Below, piece after piece: positions 7,176 to 11,852 of a stretch of DNA of 11,852 nt (within the stretch, counting starts at the first letter, position 1; every line of letters begins with the position of its first letter). The stretch spans positions 1-11,852 of the forward strand of contig CAMWRL010000048.1 in NCBI GenBank assembly GCA_947176685.1, given 5' to 3'. The notes below the pieces were generated by a model. It did not search any database. It was not told where the DNA came from and worked only from the letters and a program-made list of their open reading frames with translations. Origin of the DNA: an uncultured Ruminococcus sp. GTDB taxonomy: Bacteria > Bacillota > Clostridia > Oscillospirales > Ruminococcaceae. The translations under genes were made by a program, and so were the position numbers.

Positions 7176-7961
7176 ATGTCCACAATAAGACTTGATAAAT
7201 TCATTTCTGAACGCACCGAATATTCACGCAGTCAGATAAAACAGCTTGTCAGCAGGAAAATGGTGACAGTTGACGGACAGGTTGTTAAGACTTCCGATGT
7301 GAAGATAAATCCCGATACCGCAAGAGTTATCGTTGACGGAAATGAACTTCGCAACGAACGCTACAGATATATTCTGCTTAACAAACCGGACGGCTATGTA
7401 TGTTCAACGACAGACAATGACGGCGAAAGCGTTCTGAATCTTATTCCGGACAACCTCCGCACTAAAAATATGTTTCCTGCCGGAAGACTTGACAAGGACT
7501 CACTCGGGGCTCTGCTGATAACTGATGACGGCGAACTTGCACACCGTATTCTGTCTCCCAGACGGCACATACCCAAAATCTATATTGTGAAACTTGACAG
7601 ACCCTTTCAAAGTAATTATATTAATTTATTCAGAAACGGTTTAAAACTGGCATCCGGAGAGGTGTGTATGCCGGCAGAGATCAGAAGATGCGAATTGTCC
7701 GAAAAACTGGCATTTGTACAGCTTTATGAAGGAAAATATCATCAGGTTAAACGAATGTTTTCGGCAGTAGGAAATAATGTACAAATTTTAATGCGTGTTT
7801 CCCTCGGAAACCTCATTTTGCCCGAAAAACTGGCTTTCGGTCAGTGTATGGAATTATTGCACAAAGATGTGGAAAACTTATTTTCAATACCCGATTTCGA
7901 TGCTTTTTGCTACGATTTCGCCCGTGTTTTTTCGGCAAAACTAATAAATAAACAAGTCTAA
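7176..7961 (+). CDS. RsuA-family rRNA pseudouridine synthase
   Basis: A 261-residue protein with an N-terminal S4 RNA-binding domain (about 2-60: RLDKFISERTEYSRSQIKQL, VDGQ) and an RsuA/RluB-type pseudouridine synthase domain. The catalytic motif GRLDKDSLG gives catalytic D106, and EGKYHQVKRMF (185-195) with LGNLIL is the second family signature. RsuA makes pseudouridine 516 in 16S rRNA of the small subunit, while RluB acts on 23S rRNA. The length and S4 domain favour RsuA-like, but the exact target cannot be settled from sequence alone. The last 30 residues (from about 232) extend past the core and look unrelated to the family. ATG 7176 has AAAGG 8 bases upstream. It stands as a single gene. 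Confidence 0.88.
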   Translation: MSTIRLDKFISERTEYSRSQIKQLVSRKMVTVDGQVVKTSDVKINPDTARVIVDGNELRNERYRYILLNKPDGYVCSTTDNDGESVLNLIPDNLRTKNMFPAGRLDKDSLGALLITDDGELAHRILSPRRHIPKIYIVKLDRPFQSNYINLFRNGLKLASGEVCMPAEIRRCELSEKLAFVQLYEGKYHQVKRMFSAVGNNVQILMRVSLGNLILPEKLAFGQCMELLHKDVENLFSIPDFDAFCYDFARVFSAKLINKQV

Positions 7962-7979
7962 CTTTGGCAATTTAGCATC

Positions 7980-8008
7980 TTGAAAAATTTTCAAAAGTTT
8001 GGTATTAT
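7980..8008 (+). promoter_or_regulatory. Candidate promoter for the sugar ABC ATPase gene
   Basis: TTGAAA (7980-7985), a 17-base spacer, and TATTAT (8003-8008) preceded by TGG (extended -10). The perfect inverted repeat TGAAAA-A-TTTTCA (7981-7993) overlaps the -35, so it could serve as an operator. It lacks the central CG expected of a catabolite-response (cre) site. Confidence 0.6.
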
Positions 8009-8074
8009 ATTATTATAGCTGATATTGCTGTTGCAGGTCGGCAAAAAAAATTTTGAATTGGAGGACTGAATTAA

Positions 8075-9202
8075 ATGGCAGGTTTGAGCCTTAAACACAT
8101 AAAGAAAATTTATCCGGGCAACGTAGAGGCTGTCCATGATACAACATTCGACATCAGAGACAAGGAATTTATCGTATTCGTAGGACCATCAGGTTGTGGT
8201 AAGTCCACTACTCTCCGTATGATTGCAGGTCTTGAAGAAATCTCAGAAGGTGAGCTTTACATCGGTGACCGTCTTGTAAACGATATCGCTCCAAAGGATA
8301 GAGATATTGCGATGGTTTTCCAGAACTACGCCCTTTATCCACATATGACAGTTTTTGAAAATATGGCTTTCGGTCTTAAACTCCGCAAAGTTCCTAAGGA
8401 CGAAATCGAAAGAAAAGTTAATGAAGCAGCTAAAATCCTTGACCTTACAAAGCTCCTCGACAGAAAGCCTAAGGCTATGTCGGGCGGTCAGTGTCAGCGT
8501 GTGGCACTCGGTCGTGCTATCGTTCGTTCACCTAAGGTATTCCTTCTTGACGAACCTCTTTCAAACCTTGACGCTAAACTCCGTGCGCAGATGAGAACCG
8601 AAATTTCAAAGATTCACAAAAAACTTGGTACAACATTCATTTACGTAACCCATGACCAGACAGAAGCTATGACTATGGGTGACAGAATCGTTTGTATGAA
8701 AGACGGCTGGGTTCAGCAGATTGATACTCCGCAGAAATTATATGACCAGCCTATAAACAAGTTCGTTGCCGGATTCCTTGGTTCACCTATGATGAACTTC
8801 ATTGATGCTACTCTCAAATATGAAAGAGAATATGACCAGTTTATCGTTGAGTTCGGTTCAGTAAGAAACAAGTTTGAAGTTATAGTTCCTGAATCAAAGG
8901 TTACTCCTGAACTTCAGGGTTATGTCGGCAAGGAAATTATACTTGGTGTACGTCCTGAAAGCATTCACGATGAGGAAATGTACCTTTCAAATGCTACTAC
9001 AGGTGTTATTGACTGTCAGGTAGAAATTACTGAAATGATGGGTGCGGAAATTTATCTCTACCTTTCATGTGAAGGCATTCCGCTTACTGCAAGAGTAAGC
9101 TCAAGGTCAACTGTAAGGTCTGGCGATGAAGTAAAGGTTGCTATTGACCCCAACAGAATTCACATCTTTGACAAGGAAACAGAAAAGGCTATTGTAAACT
9201 GA
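8075..9202 (+). CDS. ugpC: Sugar ABC transporter ATP-binding protein (UgpC/MsmX/MsmK type)
   Basis: A 375-residue cytoplasmic ATPase that powers carbohydrate importers of the CUT1 class. Visible motifs: Walker A GPSGCGKS (37-44), Q-loop Q83, signature MSGGQ (135-139), Walker B VFLLDE (155-160), D-loop SNLD (163-166) and H-loop H193 (THDQTEAM). The C-terminal third is the OB/TOBE-type domain of the UgpC/MalK group, with ILGVRPESI. No permease or sugar-binding protein is adjacent. That fits the shared multi-system ATPase model known for MsmX in Bacillus. GGAGG (8060-8064) precedes ATG 8075. Proline is mostly CCT/CCA and glycine mostly GGT, unlike the CCG/GGA of its neighbours, suggesting high expression. 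The signature continues QCQRVA where QRQRVA is usual (C140). Confidence 0.93.
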   Translation: MAGLSLKHIKKIYPGNVEAVHDTTFDIRDKEFIVFVGPSGCGKSTTLRMIAGLEEISEGELYIGDRLVNDIAPKDRDIAMVFQNYALYPHMTVFENMAFGLKLRKVPKDEIERKVNEAAKILDLTKLLDRKPKAMSGGQCQRVALGRAIVRSPKVFLLDEPLSNLDAKLRAQMRTEISKIHKKLGTTFIYVTHDQTEAMTMGDRIVCMKDGWVQQIDTPQKLYDQPINKFVAGFLGSPMMNFIDATLKYEREYDQFIVEFGSVRNKFEVIVPESKVTPELQGYVGKEIILGVRPESIHDEEMYLSNATTGVIDCQVEITEMMGAEIYLYLSCEGIPLTARVSSRSTVRSGDEVKVAIDPNRIHIFDKETEKAIVN

Positions 9203-9243
9203 TAAAGATTTTTTTCATATTTATCCTTTCTTTTTTCAAGAAA

Positions 9244-9276
9244 AATCCCTCTGCTTCTGCCGGAAGCAGGGGGATT
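9244..9276. terminator. Strong hairpin after the ABC ATPase gene, likely terminator
   Basis: Arms AATCCCTCTGCTTC (9244-9257) and GAAGCAGGGGGATT (9263-9276) pair over 14 positions with one G-T wobble, around a 5-base loop. On the plus strand the hairpin is followed by CTGTATTATCC, a poor U-tract. On the minus strand it is followed by TTTTTC. Position favours ending the ABC gene transcript; the sequence favours minus-strand termination. Confidence 0.6.
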
Positions 9277-9307
9277 CTGTATTATCCTGTAAATTACGGA
9301 GGTTTTT

Positions 9308-10579
9308 ATGACAATAAGAGAATATCTTGAAATGCACCGTGAAGAAATGATAGAGTTTCTTGCGGAACTTGTTGCGGTAAGGAGCGTTAAAAACCAGCCT
9401 AACGGCGAATATCCTTTCGGGAAAAAGCCGGCAAAGGCTCTGAAAATTATGCTGCGGAAATGTGAAGAAATGGGTTTTACTGTTGAAAATGTTGAAAACT
9501 ATGCAGGTTCAGCGGACTATGATGACAAAGAAGCAGCTCTGGGAATACTGACACACCTTGACGTTGTGCCGGAGGGTACAGGCTGGAACAGCGACCCTTA
9601 TGTGCTGAAACGCTCTGAGGGGCGTTTAATAGGGCGTGGAACGTGCGATGACAAGGGGGCTGCTGTAGCAGCATTGTTTGCGATGAAAGCCGTTAAAGAG
9701 CTTGCCAGACCGCTTAAACGAGGTGTGCGTCTGATTTTCGGCACGGACGAGGAAAACGGCTCGTCTGACCTTGCGTATTACCGCACAAAAAGAAAACTTC
9801 CGCCAATGGTTTTCACGCCTGACGGAGAGTATCCCGTTATCAACGCCGAAAAGGGTATGATTAGAGTATATTTTTCCGCACCGTTTGACAATATGGATAT
9901 AACGTCCGGAAAAATTATCAACGCCGTACCGGAAAGCTGCATTGCAGGTTATGAACGTCATATTATATTTTTCTGCGGCGGAAAGTCTGGACACGCTTCA
10001 ACTCCTGAAAAGGCTGAAAATGCAATTACCAAATTTCTTGACGAATACAGCAGGGAATTTAAAAATCCGTTATTGTGCGGACTTGCCGAACTGTTTCCGC
10101 ACGGAGAGACTGACGGAAAATCCTGCGGTTTAGGCTTTTCGGATAAGATTTCCGGAAAAATGACTTGCGTATTGTCAATGCTCAATACCGAAAACGGCAG
10201 ACTTAAAGGCGGTATTGATATACGTTTTCCGCTTGACAGGACGCTTGATGAAATAAGTACAATAATATGCGGTTCACTGAAAAATATCGGTTTTGAGATT
10301 GACTCCTGCGAGGGTACAGAGCCGCATGTTACTGACCCCGACAGCGAATTTGTACAGTCATTGCTGAGGGTTTACAAACGTGTAACCGGTGACAAGGGTC
10401 ATTGTATTGCAATAGGCGGCGGAACTTACGTTCACGAAATAGACGGCGGAGTGGCATTCGGTGCGGAGTTTCCCGGCGAGGACGGTCATATGCACGGTGC
10501 AGACGAATTTATTACAGAGGAAAATCTTCTTAAAAATGCAGAGATAATGGCAGAAGCTATTATTGAAATATGCGGATAA
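9308..10579 (+). CDS. M20 family metallopeptidase, PepV/Sapep-like dipeptidase
   Basis: A 423-residue two-metal peptidase. Family residues by position: H83 and D85 in THLDVVPEG, D114 in GTCDDKG, the general base E148 and ligand E149 in GTDEENG, D172 in PDGEYP, and H396 in GHMHGADEF. The GGKSGHAS segment (224-231) belongs to the lid/dimerisation insert. PepV and Sapep cleave dipeptides, including those with N-terminal beta-Ala or D-residues, in the cytoplasm; no signal peptide is present. The length is below the roughly 465-470 residues usual for PepV, so parts of the lid are probably shorter. CGGAGG at 9297-9302 supports ATG 9308. It appears monocistronic between the hairpin at 9244-9276 and the inverted repeat that begins at its stop codon. 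Confidence 0.88.
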   Translation: MTIREYLEMHREEMIEFLAELVAVRSVKNQPNGEYPFGKKPAKALKIMLRKCEEMGFTVENVENYAGSADYDDKEAALGILTHLDVVPEGTGWNSDPYVLKRSEGRLIGRGTCDDKGAAVAALFAMKAVKELARPLKRGVRLIFGTDEENGSSDLAYYRTKRKLPPMVFTPDGEYPVINAEKGMIRVYFSAPFDNMDITSGKIINAVPESCIAGYERHIIFFCGGKSGHASTPEKAENAITKFLDEYSREFKNPLLCGLAELFPHGETDGKSCGLGFSDKISGKMTCVLSMLNTENGRLKGGIDIRFPLDRTLDEISTIICGSLKNIGFEIDSCEGTEPHVTDPDSEFVQSLLRVYKRVTGDKGHCIAIGGGTYVHEIDGGVAFGAEFPGEDGHMHGADEFITEENLLKNAEIMAEAIIEICG

Positions 10580-10580
10580 C

Positions 10581-10611
10581 TTTTCAACAATTAACTTTGA
10601 AATGTTGAAAA
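10581..10611. repeat. Inverted repeat after the M20 peptidase gene (copy 2)
   Basis: Perfect 9-base arms TTTTCAACA (10581-10589) and TGTTGAAAA (10603-10611), with two further T-A pairs across one mismatch. It begins one base after the peptidase stop (TAA 10577-10579) and is followed by CTTTGC. It has the same core as the repeats at 472-508 and 11456-11490. Confidence 0.7.
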
Positions 10612-10664
10612 CTTTGCAAGAACAGTAAAAGAAGTGTCAAAAATAATTATAGGAGAGTGATTAT

Positions 10665-10853
10665 ATGATAGAAAGACCCGATTATTTTTATGAATGGACA
10701 GAGCTTGACTTGCCAGGAACTGGAAAGCGTTTAATGAAACCTGATACTCCAGAAGATATTCGCCAAAAATTAATTGAAGATGAAAAAATGGAATTTGAAT
10801 TAACCGCCCGCCGTTGTATTATTAATATTGACATTGAAGAAACTGCAAAATAA
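10665..10853 (+). CDS. Small hypothetical protein, 62 residues
   Basis: Not recognised. The start is well supported: AGGAGAG lies 8 bases before ATG 10665. The protein is soluble, charged and mixed helical, with no signal peptide and no membrane segment. An N-terminal aromatic patch (PDYFYEW, residues 5-11) is followed by a basic turn (GKRLMK), an acidic helix-like stretch (PEDIRQKLIEDEKMEFELTA) and a short beta-like end (RRCIINIDIEE). It lies between the inverted repeat at 10581-10611 and the terminator at 10895-10919, so it appears to be a single-gene unit. Its base use is more AT-rich than that of the peptidase gene. It could be a small regulatory or antitoxin-like protein, but nothing in the sequence shows that. 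Confidence 0.55.
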   Translation: MIERPDYFYEWTELDLPGTGKRLMKPDTPEDIRQKLIEDEKMEFELTARRCIINIDIEETAK

Positions 10854-10894
10854 GATGTTTCTTTTATACTGTTTTAAAATTCCGGAAATAAAAA

Positions 10895-10919
10895 GGGACT
10901 GATATAATAATACAGTCCC
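10895..10919. terminator. Bidirectional hairpin terminator
   Basis: Arms GGGACTG (10895-10901) and CAGTCCC (10913-10919) with an 11-base AT loop. On the minus strand the hairpin is followed by TTTTTA, a good U-tract for ending the lipoprotein gene. On the plus strand it is followed by GATTTTC, which could end the 62-residue gene. It lies in the 79 bases between these convergent genes. Confidence 0.8.
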
Positions 10920-10932
10920 GATTTTCTGAAAA

Positions 10933-11367
10933 TTACTGATTGTCATTGTCACTGTAATCACTGGTTTCTGTTTCGCCGTCAAGACCGTCAATCACATCAC
11001 CGACAGCGTCACCAGCACCGTCAATAATGCTGCCGGCGGCATCTCCCACACCGTCAACTATATCTTCTCCGGCGTTTTCCACACCGTCAACAGCATCGTC
11101 CGCATGGTCTTTAACGGAATTACTACTCCCACTTGTATCAACATTTCCGTCATCGTCAGTATCATAATGGTCATCGTCATAGTAACGGTCATCACGTTTG
11201 TCGTTGTCATCTTTATCGTCATCACGGTTTTTTCTGTCGGTTGCGGGGGCAACGTATTCTGTTGTAAGCATTTCGCCGTCTGAAGAATAGTCGTTATCGT
11301 TGTTTCCGCACGAAACAAACGCCATACAGCTAATTAATATGGAACAGGTCAATAAAATCTTTTTCAT
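10933..11367 (-). CDS. Lipoprotein with acidic linker and 11-residue repeats
   Basis: A 144-residue exported protein. Its lipoprotein signal peptide (KK then a hydrophobic core, lipobox FVSC) has the lipidated cysteine at C20, so the mature protein should be tethered to the outer face of the membrane. Residues 45-75 are very rich in Asp with Arg/Lys (DDDKDDNDKRDDRYYDDD), probably disordered and possibly cation binding. Residues 92-131 hold an 11-residue repeat with a hydrophobic pair then DG: AVDG at 92, IVDG at 103, IIDG at 114, VIDG at 125. ATG 11367 is preferred to TTG 11376 because AAAGGA lies about 10 bases before the ATG but almost touches the TTG. No known domain was recognised. The hairpin at 10895-10919 ends the gene. 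Confidence 0.72.
   Translation of the reverse strand: MKKILLTCSILISCMAFVSCGNNDNDYSSDGEMLTTEYVAPATDRKNRDDDKDDNDKRDDRYYDDDHYDTDDDGNVDTSGSSNSVKDHADDAVDGVENAGEDIVDGVGDAAGSIIDGAGDAVGDVIDGLDGETETSDYSDNDNQ
10984..11089 (-). repeat. 33-base tandem periodicity inside the lipoprotein gene
   Basis: On the plus strand ACCGTCA recurs at 10984, 11017, 11050 and 11083, exactly 33 bases apart. This is the DNA image of the 11-residue protein repeat (the 'DG' position). Sequence between these anchors has diverged, so the repeats are old rather than a fresh slippage tract. Confidence 0.75.
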
Positions 11368-11392
11368 AAAAATCAAGTCCTTTACGTGAAAT

Positions 11393-11416
11393 CACTGCAT
11401 TGAGTTTTCAGCAGTG
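11393..11416. promoter_or_regulatory. Inverted repeat over the candidate lipoprotein promoter
   Basis: CACTGC (11393-11398) and GCAGTG (11411-11416) flank 12 bases. On the minus strand a candidate extended -10 (TGA-TACACT, hexamer 11418-11413) overlaps one arm, so the repeat spans the likely transcription start. No good -35 was found. Operator function is inferred from position only. Confidence 0.35.
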
Positions 11417-11455
11417 TATCATTATTGTTTACGCAAATTTCTTGTTTATCCAGAA

Positions 11456-11490
11456 AGTTTTCAACTTTTTGATTTTGCAGGTTGAAAACT
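11456..11490. repeat. Inverted repeat after the Imm6-like gene (copy 3)
   Basis: Perfect 10-base arms AGTTTTCAAC (11456-11465) and GTTGAAAACT (11481-11490) with a 15-base loop. It lies 19 bases past the stop of the minus-strand gene at 11510, and that strand continues TTTCTGG. It shares the TTTTCAAC / GTTGAAAA core with the copies at 472-508 and 10581-10611. Confidence 0.7.
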
Positions 11491-11509
11491 CCGGATTTTC
11501 TTTCTATAA

Positions 11510-11852
11510 TTATTTGATATTATCCATATAATTATCGTCCGGAAAACAGCAGTTATAACATTCCATAAAATGACATATCAGTTCGTCAGAAACCAATTCA
11601 ATAGGTTCCGGATAATATTCTGTATTTTCATATTCGTATGCTTTTCTGCTTGTAAAAGCCACTGCATCAATAATACAGTTCCATATTGACTGTTCCAGAA
11701 TGTTTTCTGTATTTTCGGCAAGTATTGTAATTCCGTTGTTTTCGTCCACCAGTAATTCGTAAAGAAAATCACCATCAGGATTTTTATTATAAATCCATTT
11801 CCAACAATATTCTATAGCATTTTCTGCTGTAGCTTTGTGTTCCGGATTATTC
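11510..11852 (-). CDS. Imm6-like immunity protein, N-terminus beyond window edge (tentative)
   Basis: The frame is open to the right edge (about 113 visible codons, entering as ...NNPEHKATAENAIEYCWKW), so the GTG at 11749 is probably internal and the start lies outside. The protein is acidic and rich in aromatics, with no signal peptide. The stretch EYCWKWI, the acidic ENTENILEQ, IWNCIIDAVAF, KAYEYENTEYYPEPIELVSD and ICHFMECY resembles Imm6-type immunity proteins of polymorphic toxin systems. Those have a similar order: a helix ending in W, an acidic linker, 'W..iiDai.y....Ay..E...ylPepIe.v.de...hf'. Such proteins neutralise secreted or contact-delivered toxins. No toxin gene is visible. Several cysteines (CYNCC) mark the end. 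The family call is from memory of the pattern only. Confidence 0.5.
   Translation of the reverse strand, partial: NNPEHKATAENAIEYCWKWIYNKNPDGDFLYELLVDENNGITILAENTENILEQSIWNCIIDAVAFTSRKAYEYENTEYYPEPIELVSDELICHFMECYNCCFPDDNYMDNIK

Noticed and set aside
7981..7993. TGAAAAATTTTCA as a catabolite-response (cre) site
   Set aside because: The cre consensus needs a central CG, which is absent.
9481..9500. Tandem TGTTGAAAA units resembling half of the intergenic inverted repeat
   Set aside because: They encode Val-Glu-Asn repeated within the peptidase and have no opposing arm nearby.
9626..10185. Minus-strand open frames inside the M20 peptidase gene
   Set aside because: The plus-strand gene has complete catalytic motifs; the opposite frames have no start signals or family features.
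10984..11089. 33-base periodic repeats as a CRISPR array
   Set aside because: Only 7-base anchors are conserved, they lie in a coding frame, and there are no unique spacers or cas genes.
11140..11230. GTCATC-rich tract as a microsatellite or phase-variation repeat
   Set aside because: Units are irregular and are explained by runs of Asp codons in the lipoprotein; no exact tandem array is present.

Overview
The window reads as an ordinary stretch of Clostridia chromosome, most like a Ruminococcus-type (Oscillospiraceae) genome. This rests on gene content (NrdR, a YtaF-type MntP protein, DUF4830 and DUF4870-like proteins, a UgpC/MsmX-type ATPase), purine-rich Shine-Dalgarno sites, several TTG/GTG starts, and moderate GC with an abundance of TCCGGA. 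No mobile element, integrase, CRISPR array, rRNA or tRNA gene was seen. gyrA often lies near the replication origin in Firmicutes, but dnaA, dnaN and gyrB are not in view and no DnaA-box cluster was found.

Layout, left to right. (1) 3-458: 3' part of a YcxB-like membrane protein gene. (2) 550-3132: gyrA, starting at TTG, with a calcineurin-like phosphoesterase gene (3125-3919) overlapping its end. (3) 3920-4534, minus: a six-helix YtaF/MntP-family membrane protein whose stop codon abuts the phosphoesterase stop. (4) 4614-4937: a small protein resembling CdiI_2-type immunity proteins. (5) 5036-6656: a tight operon behind a near-consensus promoter, made of a TIM-barrel sugar isomerase/epimerase-like protein, nrdR (ATGA overlap) and a DUF4870-like membrane protein. 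(6) 6653-7084, minus: a DUF4830 protein with overlapping convergent stops. (7) 7176-7961: an RsuA-family 16S rRNA pseudouridine synthase. (8) 8075-9202: a stand-alone sugar ABC transporter ATPase with different codon use. (9) 9308-10579: an M20 PepV-like dipeptidase. (10) 10665-10853: a 62-residue unknown protein, then a hairpin terminator probably shared with (11) 10933-11367, minus: a lipoprotein with an acidic linker and 11-residue repeats. (12) 11510-11852, minus: the C-terminal part of an Imm6-like immunity protein running off the window.

The genes are mainly housekeeping: DNA topology, control of deoxyribonucleotide synthesis, ribosome modification, sugar uptake and peptide breakdown. 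The accessory flavour comes from two orphan immunity-like genes and the repeat lipoprotein. The most notable signals outside the genes are an AT-rich inverted repeat (core TTTTCAAC / GTTGAAAA) found just after three different stop codons, and a strong excess of TCCGGA and TTCCGGAA. No clearly new multi-gene system was found.
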